The translations under genes were made by a program, and so were the position numbers. Below, piece by piece: positions 8,840 to 17,529 of a stretch of 64,000 nt of DNA. This DNA comes from G965213525 sp965213525. Its GTDB lineage: Bacteria > Actinomycetota > Acidimicrobiia > Acidimicrobiales > Poriferisodalaceae. The notes beneath the pieces were generated by a model. That model ran no database searches, was not told the DNA's origin, and saw only the letters and a program-made list of their open reading frames with translations. The DNA is taken from positions 2,480,001 through 2,544,000 of the forward strand of contig OZ243889.1 of NCBI GenBank assembly GCA_965213525.1, in the 5' to 3' direction. Positions within the stretch are counted from its first letter, which is position 1. Each line of letters opens with the position of its first letter.

Positions 8840-9809
8840 CGGGGAGGATCACCACCTTGCCGGTGGTGCGGCGGGCGCCGATGTCGTCGAGGGCCTGGGG
8901 CACCTCGGCGAGGGGCCGGCGGGAATGGATCAGCGGGTCGGCCGGGCCCTGGTGCACGGCGGCGAGCACGTGATCCCACTGGCGGCGCAGCGATCCGCCG
9001 TCACGGGCGATCGAGGCGCCCCAGTGCACGCCGACGATGCTGTAGTTCTTCAACAGGACGTGGTTGGCCGGCGCCTGGGGGATGCCGGCGGTGAAGCCGA
9101 TGACGAGCAGGCGCCCGTCCCAGGCCATCGCCCGTCGGGTCACCTCGAACAGGTCGCCGCCGACGGGGTCATAGGCCACGTCGACGCCCCGACCGCCGGT
9201 GGCCGCCTTGATCTGGTCGACGAGGTCATCGGCGCGCGAGTCGAGGGCGACGTCGGCACCGAGCTGGCGGCACACCTCGACCTTGTCGGGCCCGCCGGCG
9301 GTGGCGATGACCCGGGCGCCGGCGTGGCGACCGAGCTGCACCGCCGCCGAGCCGACCCCGCCGGCTGCAGCGTGCACCAGCAGCGTCTCGCCGGCGACCA
9401 GCCCGGCCCGGTCGTGGAGGGCGAACCAGGTCGTGCAGTAGTTGATGGGCAGGCAAGCGGCGGTGGCGGCGTCGAGGTCGTCGGGCACCGCCAACAGGGC
9501 GTCGAGGGGTGCGGCGACGGCCTCGGCGAAGCCGGAGTGGCCGAGCCAGGCGACGCGGCGCCCCACCTCGGTGTCCTCGACGCCCTCGCCGACTGCCTCG
9601 ATGCGTCCCACGATCTCGGTGCCGGGGGTGAACGGCAAGCGGGGCTTGACCTGGTACCCGCCCCGCACCTGCAACAGATCGGGGAAGGCGGCGCCGGACG
9701 CCTCGATGCGCAGCACCACCTCACCGGGCCCGGGGCGGGGGTCGTCGACGTCGTCGAGCGACATCACCTCCAGGGGTTCCCCCAGCTCGTGCACCTGCCA
9801 GGCCCGCAT
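8832..9809 (-). CDS. NADPH:quinone oxidoreductase, MDR/zinc-type ADH superfamily
   Basis: 325-aa medium-chain reductase with GroES-like N-terminus (RPGPGEVVLRIEASGAAFPD) and nucleotide-binding AAAGGVGSAAVQLGRHAGA. It resembles quinone reductases and lacks an obvious catalytic-zinc Cys/His set. The ATG at 9809 has GGGGAGGA 3-4 nt upstream. A -10-like TACCGT lies at 9839-9844 on the minus strand, about 30 nt before the start. First gene of the three-gene unit; its stop overlaps the metallo-beta-lactamase-fold gene. Confidence 0.9.
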   Translation of the reverse strand: MRAWQVHELGEPLEVMSLDDVDDPRPGPGEVVLRIEASGAAFPDLLQVRGGYQVKPRLPFTPGTEIVGRIEAVGEGVEDTEVGRRVAWLGHSGFAEAVAAPLDALLAVPDDLDAATAACLPINYCTTWFALHDRAGLVAGETLLVHAAAGGVGSAAVQLGRHAGARVIATAGGPDKVEVCRQLGADVALDSRADDLVDQIKAATGGRGVDVAYDPVGGDLFEVTRRAMAWDGRLLVIGFTAGIPQAPANHVLLKNYSIVGVHWGASIARDGGSLRRQWDHVLAAVHQGPADPLIHSRRPLAEVPQALDDIGARRTTGKVVILPGA

Positions 9810-10335
9810 GACGTCCTCCCCGTCTCGCCGACGCCCGCACGGTAGGCGCTGGCGCCGACCCCGCAACGAGCGAGCGACCGCCCTGCCGGCACGGTCTGGG
9901 TGTCCCGTGTGCGACCTGGCCCAGATGGTGGGCCGCCGCGTGCCGCTCAGCGACGACATCGACGGGGTCCACCTCGGCTGGGCTGGGAGCTGCGGACCGG
10001 CAGCGCCGCACTTCCCCTCGTCGGCGAAGGACCCCGCTAGCTCCACGTGTTAGGGGCCGCATGGCCCGGCGACGGCGTCGTCGCCGAGGCCGCCGTCGAC
10101 GCCGGCATCGTCGCCGCTCGCCGCCGACATCGAGCCGGACGCACACGGCAAGGTCGACCTCACGATTCCTACGCGACCACCTCAGAAGCCACTCCCGATG
10201 CGCAACGCCACGTGCGCGGCCGCTGACCGCCCCACGAACCGAGCACGGCGTCACCGGTCGACCGGCGGTGCTGACGTTGCCAGAGCGACGAGGCGCTCCC
10301 GTTCGAGCGGGACGACGGGGCCTAGGGTCGACGAG
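9810..10335 (+). other. 526-nt intergenic region with no convincing gene
   Basis: Divergent spacer between the oxidoreductase promoter (minus -10 at 9839-9844) and maf (plus -10 at 10323-10328). A GTG frame at 10047-10226 (59 codons, starting VLGAAWPGDGVVAEAAV) has coding-like third-position GC at first, then turns into low-quality Arg-rich sequence. I treat it as a possible gene fragment, not a gene. Confidence 0.5.
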
Positions 10336-10947
10336 GTGTTCGTGCTCGCCTCGGGGTCGCCCCGGCGGCGGCGGTTGCTCGACCTGGCCGGCATCGCCCA
10401 CGACGTGATCGTCCCCGACATCGACGAGACGCCAGCCGACGGCGAGGACCCCATCGCCGAGGCCATCCGCCTGGCCACGGCCAAGGCGCGCGCCGTGGCC
10501 GCCGTGCGCCCCGGGGCCACGGTGCTCGGCGCGGACACCACCCTCGCCCTCGACGGGCGCTCGCTCGGCACCCCGCCCGACCGCCGGACCGCCGCCGACG
10601 AGCTGCGTCGACTCTCGGGACGGCGCGTGGTGGTGAGCACCGGGGTGGCCGTCGTGTCGCCTCGGGCCGAGCGGGCGGGCGCCACCACCGCGACCGTCGA
10701 GCTCCGGACCCTTGGCGAGGACGAGATCGCCGCCTACGTGGCGACCGGGGCCGCCGACGACACCGCCGGCGGCCTGGAGATCCAGGACCGGGCCGCTCCG
10801 TTCGTCGAACGCATCGAGGGCTGCCTCGGAGCGGTCATCGGGCTGGCGGTCTGCGACGTCGCCGACCTGCTCGGCCGCCCGGCGCCGTGTGCTGAGCGCC
10901 TCCCCGAGCGCTGCCTCGCCGCTCGGTACGGTCAGGAGGGTGGTTGA
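10336..10947 (+). CDS. maf: Maf-like nucleoside triphosphate pyrophosphatase
   Basis: 203-aa house-cleaning pyrophosphatase that removes non-canonical or dTTP/UTP-type nucleotides. Family motifs are visible: LASGSPRRRRLL at the N-terminus, GADTTLALDGRSLGTP (catalytic Asp region) and GGLEIQDRAAPFVERIEG. The GTG at 10336 directly precedes this motif; it has no Shine-Dalgarno, but a TAGGGT -10 box lies at 10323-10328 with a 7-nt gap, pointing to a leaderless transcript. The stop overlaps the next gene by 8 nt, suggesting coupling with the 5'-nucleotidase. Confidence 0.9.
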   Translation: MFVLASGSPRRRRLLDLAGIAHDVIVPDIDETPADGEDPIAEAIRLATAKARAVAAVRPGATVLGADTTLALDGRSLGTPPDRRTAADELRRLSGRRVVVSTGVAVVSPRAERAGATTATVELRTLGEDEIAAYVATGAADDTAGGLEIQDRAAPFVERIEGCLGAVIGLAVCDVADLLGRPAPCAERLPERCLAARYGQEGG

Positions 10948-11632
10948 CAGCAGCGGCTTCGTCCTGGCCGTCGACCTCGACGGCGTGTGCGCCGACCACA
11001 CCGTCGCCTTCCGCCAGATCGTCGCCCGCCGGCGCGCGATCGAACCGGCTCAGCTGCCGCTCGATCGGTCCTGGGACTTCGGGGAGTGGGGGTTCGCCGA
11101 GGGCGACTTCGAGCGGTACCACCGCCTCGCTGTGCTCGAGGACCACATGTTCCGCCACATGCCCGTGATGGCGGGTTGCGCCGAGGCGCTGTGGCGCCTG
11201 TCCGACGTGGGGGTGTGGCTGCGGGTCGTCACCCACCGGCTCTACGTCAACTGGGGCCACGCCGTCGCTGCGGCCGACACCGTCGCCTGGCTCGACGAGG
11301 CCCGCATCCCGTACCGGGATCTGTGCTTCCTCGGGGCCAAGGCCGAGGTGCAGGCCGACTGCTACATCGACGACGCCCCCCACAACATCGAGGCGCTGCG
11401 GGCGGCGGGCAACGACGTCATCGTCTTCGACCAGCCCTACAACCGGGGCGTGGACGACCCCCGGGCCAGCGGGTGGGACGAGGTGGAGGAGCTCGTCCAC
11501 GATCTCGCCCTCGCCCGCGGCGTGTCGCTCGCCCGCCAGCTGCCGGGCATGGACGCCGGCGCAGACCGCCTCGACCGGCGCCGTGGCATCGACGCGCCGC
11601 TCGCCGAACGTCCCGACACCGCCTCGATCTGA
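10940..11632 (+). CDS. HAD-family 5'-nucleotidase-like protein (NT5C/deoxy type)
   Basis: 230 aa. HAD motif I DLDGV (in VLAVDLDGVCADHT), motif II VVTHRL and motif IV YIDDAPHNIEAL match 5'(3')-deoxyribonucleotidase-like phosphatases. The GTG at 10940 follows AGGAGG immediately (very short spacing) and overlaps the maf stop by 8 nt. Pairing with Maf suggests nucleotide pool cleaning. The substrate is inferred from family only. Confidence 0.8.
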   Translation: MVDSSGFVLAVDLDGVCADHTVAFRQIVARRRAIEPAQLPLDRSWDFGEWGFAEGDFERYHRLAVLEDHMFRHMPVMAGCAEALWRLSDVGVWLRVVTHRLYVNWGHAVAAADTVAWLDEARIPYRDLCFLGAKAEVQADCYIDDAPHNIEALRAAGNDVIVFDQPYNRGVDDPRASGWDEVEELVHDLALARGVSLARQLPGMDAGADRLDRRRGIDAPLAERPDTASI

Positions 11633-11674
11633 GCGCGTCGGCTAGCACGCGGTGCCGCCACGGCTGCGGCGCAG

Positions 11675-11692
11675 TGTGCCGATCTGGTCACA
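11675..11692. promoter_or_regulatory. hip operator copy 1 (18-bp exact repeat)
   Basis: TGTGCCGATCTGGTCACA, an imperfect palindrome, occurs identically again at 11712-11729. Placement upstream of hipB suggests a HipB binding site used for autoregulation. Confidence 0.7.
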
Positions 11693-11711
11693 TCTGAGCC
11701 TGTCGATCGGA

Positions 11712-11729
11712 TGTGCCGATCTGGTCACA
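11712..11729. promoter_or_regulatory. hip operator copy 2 (18-bp exact repeat)
   Basis: Second exact copy of the 18-bp element, 37 bp from the first. It lies just upstream of a -10-like TACGGT (about 11737-11742), so a bound repressor would cover the promoter of hipB. Confidence 0.7.
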
Positions 11730-11787
11730 GCTGCTCTACGGTGGCGTTGGTGACCGAATGGGCACAGTGGTCTGGAGGGCGCCGACG

Positions 11788-12021
11788 ATGAGCACGACGT
11801 GGACGATCCGGTCGGCCGAGGACCTCGGACGTGCGGTCGCCGAGCTTCGCCGAGCCCAGGGCAAGACCCAGGCGCAGGCCGCAGCCGAGGGCGGCATCTC
11901 GCGTGACTGGCTGGCCAAGCTCGAGACGGGCCGGTCCTCGGCGATCCTCGATCATCTGCTCCGCCTGCTGCGACGCATGGGAGCGACCGTCACGGTGACC
12001 TGGGACCACGACCGTGGCTGA
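11788..12021 (+). CDS. hipB: HipB-type XRE antitoxin/repressor
   Basis: 77-aa XRE helix-turn-helix protein: DLGRAVAELRRAQGKTQAQA followed by GGISRDWLAKLETGRSS, the typical HTH. It probably neutralises the adjacent HipA kinase and represses the operon. The ATG at 11788 has GGAGGG 8-9 nt upstream; a longer reading from 11713 would run through the operator repeats. It overlaps hipA by 8 nt. Two identical 18-bp elements upstream are the likely operators. Confidence 0.88.
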   Translation: MSTTWTIRSAEDLGRAVAELRRAQGKTQAQAAAEGGISRDWLAKLETGRSSAILDHLLRLLRRMGATVTVTWDHDRG

Positions 12022-13246
12022 TCGCCGCCTCGGCGTCTGGCTGCACGGCGCGCTCGTCGCCGAGATCACCTCGAAGGGGCCCGGGAGGATCACCTGCCGG
12101 TACACGGCCGAGACACAGGAGGACTGGCCGGGCGGCACCCCTCTCCTGTCGTGTTCGTTGCCGGTGTCGTCCCAGCGATACCGCGATGCCGGTACGTGGT
12201 TCAGGGGCCTGCTGCCAGAAGGACGGGCACTGCAGGCGATGGCCGACCGAGCCCGGGTACCCACCTACGACACGTTCGGGATGCTCGCCCGCTTCGGTCG
12301 CGACGTCGCCGGCGCGGTCGTCATCGCAGACCACGACCCCGGACCTCGGCCCGGGGAGGTCGAGGCCTACACCGACATCACGCTCGACGACGAGGTCGCT
12401 GGGCTCGAGGACCGACCCCTCGCCCTGCACGGCGATAGCGAGCTCTCGCTGCCGGGACTCCAGAACAAGCTGCTGCTGGTCGAGCTCGCCGGTGGCTGGG
12501 GGCGCCCCGTCGGCGGGCGACCTTCCACCCACATGCTCAAGGTCGAAGATCGCCGATACCCCGGCCTCGTCGCCGCAGAGGCTGCGTGCCTGCGCCTCGC
12601 CGAAGCCGTCGACCTGACGACCGTCGACGTGACCGTGGCGCGCTTCGCCGGGATCGACTGCCTCATCGTGTCGCGCTTCGACCGGCGCGACGTCGACGGC
12701 CGGGTCCAGCGGGTCCAGCGAGTCCACCAGGAAGACGCCTGCCAGGCGCTCGGACGCGACCCCGACGCGCAGGGGCGTCGGGGCAAGTACGAAGCCAACG
12801 GCGGTCCGTCGCTCGCCGAGATCGCCGAGCTCCTCGATCGCTACGCCCCGGACCCGCTCGACGAGCTATGCCGACTCGTCAGCGTCGTCGCGTTCACCGT
12901 CGCCATCGGCAACGCCGACGCCCACGGCAAGAACCTGGCCCTCCTCCACGATCCCCCCGGATCGATCCGACTCGCCCCGTTGTACGACACCGTCCCCACC
13001 ACCATGTGGCCCCAGCTACCCGATCGGGCGGCGATGCGGGTGAACGCACGCGCTTACCTCGTCGATGTCACCTTCGACGACATCGTGGCCGAGGCTGCTC
13101 GCTGGCGTCTCGACCCCGCCCGGGCCGAAGTGGCGGCGCTGACCACGCTGCGCGAGCTGCGCGCCGCCCTCGACACCGAAGCCGACCTCCCCGATGCGCT
13201 CGCTGACCGGATCGTCGATCGCTGCGACCGACTCCTCGGCGCGTGA
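12014..13246 (+). CDS. hipA: HipA-like serine/threonine kinase toxin
   Basis: 410 aa with full HipA architecture. The N-terminal couple_hipA-like domain is followed by a kinase core with a nucleotide-loop segment SLPGLQNK (residues 145-152), a HMLKVED strand with Lys, catalytic motif N300-A-D302-A-H304-G-K-N and the metal-binding APLYDTV (Asp325). HipA kinases phosphorylate a translation target (GltX in E. coli), causing dormancy. The GTG start overlaps the hipB stop by 8 nt. No motif looks damaged, so the module is probably active. Confidence 0.9.
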   Translation: MADRRLGVWLHGALVAEITSKGPGRITCRYTAETQEDWPGGTPLLSCSLPVSSQRYRDAGTWFRGLLPEGRALQAMADRARVPTYDTFGMLARFGRDVAGAVVIADHDPGPRPGEVEAYTDITLDDEVAGLEDRPLALHGDSELSLPGLQNKLLLVELAGGWGRPVGGRPSTHMLKVEDRRYPGLVAAEAACLRLAEAVDLTTVDVTVARFAGIDCLIVSRFDRRDVDGRVQRVQRVHQEDACQALGRDPDAQGRRGKYEANGGPSLAEIAELLDRYAPDPLDELCRLVSVVAFTVAIGNADAHGKNLALLHDPPGSIRLAPLYDTVPTTMWPQLPDRAAMRVNARAYLVDVTFDDIVAEAARWRLDPARAEVAALTTLRELRAALDTEADLPDALADRIVDRCDRLLGA

Positions 13247-13384
13247 CCGAGCCAGCGGGTACAGGCCACCGGTCCGTCAGACGTCGGCCTGGGCCACCGG
13301 CGACGAGGCGACGAGGCGTCGCGCCGACGCAGGAATCGGAGTCCGTCGAACGGACCGCCCGTTGCGCGAACGCGGGCATCTGCG

Positions 13385-14083
13385 TCACCTCGAGCCCGTT
13401 CCGGGGGCGTGGGCGGCGTCGTGGAGGAGTCGGGACAGCGCCTCGGGGCGGGTGACCATCGGCCAGTGCCCGCTGTCGATGTCGACCAGGTCGAGGTGCT
13501 CGGCCGCGGCCAGCTCGGCGGCGTCGCCGGCGTCGATCCAGCTGCGGGCGTCTGCCGGGGAGAACTCGGGGCAGATGAGCGTCACGCCGACGGTGCGGCG
13601 CCGGGGGTCGCGGTACTCGACGGTGGCGGTGGCCACCGCAGCGGGAACCGGCACGGCCATGGCGGCGAGGCGGCCCCGTGCGTCCTCGTCGAGGTCGGCG
13701 GCATCGGGGCCATCGAAGGGCGCCCATCCTGGGAAGGCCATCGCCCCTCCCTCGATCGGGAAGAACGAGGCGTAGGTGGACCCGGAGCTGGCGGGGATCC
13801 CGCCGATCATGACCACACCGGCGATCGAGTCCGGCCCCCGATCGGCCACCAGCCATGCGAGCGTCGCCGCTGCGGAGTGGCCGACGATCAGCGGCGCATC
13901 GACGGCGCCAGCGGCGTCGAGCACGGCCCCGAGCTGGTCGTCGAGGGTTGCCGACGTCGAGCGGTCCTCCACGCCGGGCAGCGCCACCGCCACCGGTCGA
14001 TGGCCGAGCGCCTCGAGCTCGCCCATGGTCGTGCGCCAGATCGAGGCTGGCAGCCACAACCCCGAGATCAAGATGATGTCCAC
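13385..14083 (-). CDS. alpha/beta hydrolase
   Basis: 232-aa alpha/beta hydrolase: oxyanion region LISGLWLPASIW, nucleophile elbow VGHSAAATLAW (GxSxx), and a C-terminal DSGHWPMVTRPEAL carrying the catalytic His. Substrate unknown; the short cap suggests small esters. GTG at 14083 has a TACGGT -10 box at 14091-14096 (minus strand) with a 7-nt gap and no Shine-Dalgarno, so it is likely leaderless. Longer upstream readings are low-complexity. Confidence 0.85.
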   Translation of the reverse strand: MDIILISGLWLPASIWRTTMGELEALGHRPVAVALPGVEDRSTSATLDDQLGAVLDAAGAVDAPLIVGHSAAATLAWLVADRGPDSIAGVVMIGGIPASSGSTYASFFPIEGGAMAFPGWAPFDGPDAADLDEDARGRLAAMAVPVPAAVATATVEYRDPRRRTVGVTLICPEFSPADARSWIDAGDAAELAAAEHLDLVDIDSGHWPMVTRPEALSRLLHDAAHAPGTGSR

Positions 14084-14301
14084 GCCGAGGACCGTAGGAC
14101 CCCACCCGGAGAGGTCGTTCCCCGGTTTGCCGCCGCCGACCCTGACGACCCCGCCAGATCGGGCTTGACCAAGCTCATCGCCGCGCTCCCCACCCCGACC
14201 GCCCACCAGGCCACCCAGGTGCGCCACCACGCCCGGGCCGCGCTCATGGCACCGTCAGACCGCCGTGGCCCCCAGCGGGGCGGCTCGAGACCTGATGCTG
14301 C

Positions 14302-14724
14302 TCAGCGACCGAGCATCCCGTAGGCGTGGGACGGGCGCAGGGTCACCAGCAGGCGACGGTCGGCGACCATGGCGGTGCGGTACTCGTCCCAGTCCGGGTG
14401 GGGCTCGCCGTTGGATCGCTCGTAGTAGTCGACGAGGGCATCGACGGTGGCGTCGTGGGGATCGGCGGCCACCGGCAGCAGCTCGCCGTCGCCCTCCACG
14501 ACGACGTAGGCCCAGAAGTCCTCCCGGGTGACGTGCAGCGCCACCCTCGGGTCGCGCCGGGCGTTGGCCGTCTTGGCCCGCCCGTCGGTCACCGAGATGC
14601 GGATCTCTCCGTCCACCACGACGTAGACGATGTTGGACAGCTGGGGCCGACCATCGCCCCGAAGCGTCGTCAGCACGCCCTTGTCGTGCGCCTCGACGAA
14701 GTCCATGGCAGCGGTGAGGTCCAC
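14302..14724 (-). CDS. PPOX-class F420/FMN-dependent oxidoreductase
   Basis: 140-aa split beta-barrel protein of the pyridoxamine-phosphate-oxidase-like class: GVLTTLRGDGRPQLSNIVY, then TDGRAKTANARRDPRVALHV and a C-terminal RRLLVTLRPSHAYGM. Actinobacterial members commonly use F420; FMN is the alternative. GTG at 14724 has AGGAG 6 nt upstream, which favours it over longer starts. Confidence 0.85.
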   Translation of the reverse strand: MDLTAAMDFVEAHDKGVLTTLRGDGRPQLSNIVYVVVDGEIRISVTDGRAKTANARRDPRVALHVTREDFWAYVVVEGDGELLPVAADPHDATVDALVDYYERSNGEPHPDWDEYRTAMVADRRLLVTLRPSHAYGMLGR

Positions 14725-14900
14725 GATCGTCTCCTGTTGCTCGGTGACCGAAGTATGGGGCCGACACGACGAACGACGGCCGCCACGACAGACGATCCCC
14801 CGCCCACGGCGTCGTTCGTCGGCGGGAGCAGGCCGGTGCCCCTGCACCGTTCGTGCCGCGCGACGCCCGCCTGACGGTGGCGGGGTTCGAACCGCAGCGG

Positions 14901-17435
14901 TCAGCCGGTGATCATCGCCTCGGGTGGGGCCAGGTGGGCGCAGCCGAGCTCGGCCCAGCTCGCCAGCTCGGGTGACGACGGCACGACTCGCACCGCCACC
15001 CCGAAGGTGCCCGTGCCACCAGCGACCACGTCGGCCTCGTAGCGGCCGACGCCGCCGTCTCGGCCCTCGATCGCCGCCATCGACGTGACGTGGACCTCGC
15101 CGAGGCGATCATCGGCGTCCACGGGGCCACACAGCACCTGCACGTCGACGTCATCAGGCGCCAAGCCGTCGATCGTCACCTCGGCGCAGACACGATGCCG
15201 GTGGGCGTCGATGCGCTCGGCGTGCACTCCGGTGACCCGTACCGCTTCCCAGCGCTGGCGCACCATCGCCTTCCACGCCGCCAGGGACCGGGCGGCGGCC
15301 CTGTCGTCGCCGAGCAGGTGATCGGCTCGCGCCGCGGCCGGCTCGTAGTGGTCGGTGACGTAGTCCCGCACCATCCGCGCCGCAGTGACCCGAGGACCGA
15401 GCCGGGTGATGGACGCTCGCACCTTGGCCAGCCACTCGGTGGGTGTGGCGTCGGCGTCGCGACGGAAGAACATCGGCACGACGTCGTCTTCGAGCAGCCG
15501 CAGCAGCGCGTCGGCTTCCATCTCGTCGCGTCGGTCGAGATCGACCTCGTCGTCGAAGGAAGGCACCGCCCACCCGGTCTCGGGGTCGAACATCTCGTCC
15601 CACCACCCGTCGAGGACCGAGAGGTTCAGCGCGCCGTTCAGCACCACCTTCATCCCCGAGGTGCCACACGCCTCCATCGGCCGCCGCGGGTTGTTCAGCC
15701 ACACGTCGACCCCGTGGTAGAGCACACGCCCGACGGCGATGTCGTAGTCGTCGAGCACCACAAGGCGGTGGCGCAGCGACGGATCCGATGCCGCCTCGAA
15801 GATCTCCTGCAAGAAGCGCTTGCCCTGGTCGTCGGCCGGGTGCGCCTTGCCGGCGAACAGCAGCTGCACCGGCCGGTCGGGATCCGAGAGCAGCCGGCGC
15901 AGCCGATCACGATCCGACAGCACGAGCGTGGCCCGCTTGTAGGTGGCGAAGCGGCGGGCGAAGCCGATCGTCAGGGCATCAGGATCGAGGATCGTGTCGG
16001 CCCACGCCGCCTCGGCCGGCGACATCCCCCTGTCGACGATCGCCCGGCGCACCCGCCGGCGGGCGTGGGCGACGAGGCGCTCCCGGGCGGCGCGCCGGTT
16101 CGCCCACAGCTCGGCGTCGCTGACGTCGTCAAGCGCCTCCCACCGTTGCGTCGCGGCGGTGTGCCAGTCCGACCCGAGCCGGCGCTCGTAGAGATCTGAC
16201 ATCTCCGGCGACGTCCACGAGCGCACGTGCACCCCGTTGGTGACGTGACCGATCGGGACCTCGTCGACGTCGACGTCGGGCCACACGTCGGTGAACATGT
16301 GGCGGCTGACCTCACCGTGCAGCCGGGCGACGCCGTTGGCTCGCTCGGACAGCCGCAGACCCATGCAGGCCAGGTTGAACATCTCGCCGTGGGGGGTGCC
16401 CGGCTCGTGGCCGAGCAGCATCAGCCCGTCGAGGTCGACACCGACCTCCGCCATCCAGCCCGAGAAGTACTCCTCCACCAGGCATCGGTCGAAGCGGTCG
16501 ATGCCCGCGGCCACCGGGGTGTGGGTCGTGAAGACCGTTCCCGTCCGGGCCGCCTCGATGGCCTCGGGCACGTCCAGGCCGCCGGCGACCTCCTCGCGGA
16601 CCCGTTCGAGGGCGAGGAAGCCGGCGTGGCCCTCGTTCATGTGGAAGACCTGGGTCTCGATGCCAAGCGCCCGCAGCGCCCTCACGCCGCCCACGCCGAG
16701 GACGATCTCCTGGCGGATGCGTTGCTCGCTCGACCCGCCGTAGAGGCGATCGGTGATGGCCGAGCCGCTCTCGTCGTTGCCCTCCACGTCGGTGTCGAGC
16801 AGGTAGAGCGTCACCCGGCCCACCGTGGCCCGCCACACCTGGGCCAGCACGTGGGTACCGGCCAGGTCGATGCCGACGGTGACACCGGTGGCGTCGAGGG
16901 CCATGAGCCGGGGGTCGAGCCGGGGGTAGGACTCGCGCTGCCAGCCGTGACGGTCGAGACGCTGGCGGAAGTAGCCGTGCCGGTAGAACAGTCCCACCCC
17001 GGTGAGCGGCACGCCGAGATCAGACGCCGCCCTCAGGTGGTCACCGGCCAAGACGCCCAGCCCGCCGGAGTACTGGGGCAGCGACTCGGCGATGCCGAAC
17101 TCGGGCGAGAAGTAGGCGACCGACCGCAGCGGCGAGCCGTCGCGCTGGTGGAACCAGCCCGGCACCTGCGCCTCCCGCTCGAGCTGGGCGAGCAGGGCCT
17201 CGCAGCGACCGACGTAGCCGGCGTCGGCGGCGAGGGTCGCCAGCCGATCCGGGTCGGCCGAGGCGAGCATCTGCACCGGGTCGAAGGCGTCCATGGCGAC
17301 ACCGGGGTCGAGGGGGGCGAACAGCTCCCGTACGCGCTCGTGGTGCGACCACGAGAGGTCACGCCCGAGGCGTGCCAGTGCCGACAGCTCGGCGGGGAGC
17401 TCGGTGGCCACGGTGAAGGTGTGGATGGCTCTCAC
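14901..17435 (-). CDS. glgP: alpha-glucan (glycogen) phosphorylase, short GT35 type
   Basis: 844 aa with an N-terminal DUF3417 domain and a GT35 phosphorylase core. It releases glucose-1-phosphate from glycogen using pyridoxal phosphate. Recognisable parts are AYFSPEFGIAESLPQYSGGL, FHMNEGHAGFLALERVR, HVTNGVHVRSWTSPEM and the PLP-lysine segment EACGTSGMKVVLNGALNLSV. The GTG at 17435 has TACCGT at 17444-17449 (minus) with an 8-nt gap, so a leaderless transcript is likely. Divergent from leuA across 94 nt. Confidence 0.93.
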   Translation of the reverse strand: MRAIHTFTVATELPAELSALARLGRDLSWSHHERVRELFAPLDPGVAMDAFDPVQMLASADPDRLATLAADAGYVGRCEALLAQLEREAQVPGWFHQRDGSPLRSVAYFSPEFGIAESLPQYSGGLGVLAGDHLRAASDLGVPLTGVGLFYRHGYFRQRLDRHGWQRESYPRLDPRLMALDATGVTVGIDLAGTHVLAQVWRATVGRVTLYLLDTDVEGNDESGSAITDRLYGGSSEQRIRQEIVLGVGGVRALRALGIETQVFHMNEGHAGFLALERVREEVAGGLDVPEAIEAARTGTVFTTHTPVAAGIDRFDRCLVEEYFSGWMAEVGVDLDGLMLLGHEPGTPHGEMFNLACMGLRLSERANGVARLHGEVSRHMFTDVWPDVDVDEVPIGHVTNGVHVRSWTSPEMSDLYERRLGSDWHTAATQRWEALDDVSDAELWANRRAARERLVAHARRRVRRAIVDRGMSPAEAAWADTILDPDALTIGFARRFATYKRATLVLSDRDRLRRLLSDPDRPVQLLFAGKAHPADDQGKRFLQEIFEAASDPSLRHRLVVLDDYDIAVGRVLYHGVDVWLNNPRRPMEACGTSGMKVVLNGALNLSVLDGWWDEMFDPETGWAVPSFDDEVDLDRRDEMEADALLRLLEDDVVPMFFRRDADATPTEWLAKVRASITRLGPRVTAARMVRDYVTDHYEPAAARADHLLGDDRAAARSLAAWKAMVRQRWEAVRVTGVHAERIDAHRHRVCAEVTIDGLAPDDVDVQVLCGPVDADDRLGEVHVTSMAAIEGRDGGVGRYEADVVAGGTGTFGVAVRVVPSSPELASWAELGCAHLAPPEAMITG

Positions 17436-17529
17436 CCAGCGCGACGGTACCGACACACCGGCGCACCTCCCGGTCGGCTGGCCGATGCCGGTGTCACCGC
17501 CGGCGTCAAGGTGCGTACTGTGCTCGATC

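Noticed and set aside
10047..10226. 59-codon GTG frame in the 9.8-10.3 kb gap
   Set aside because: Only the first 24 codons look coding and the remainder is Arg-rich noise; kept as a remark in the gap entry.
9721..11001. Minus-strand open frame across the maf promoter region
   Set aside because: No family motif, runs antisense through maf and the intergenic spacer.
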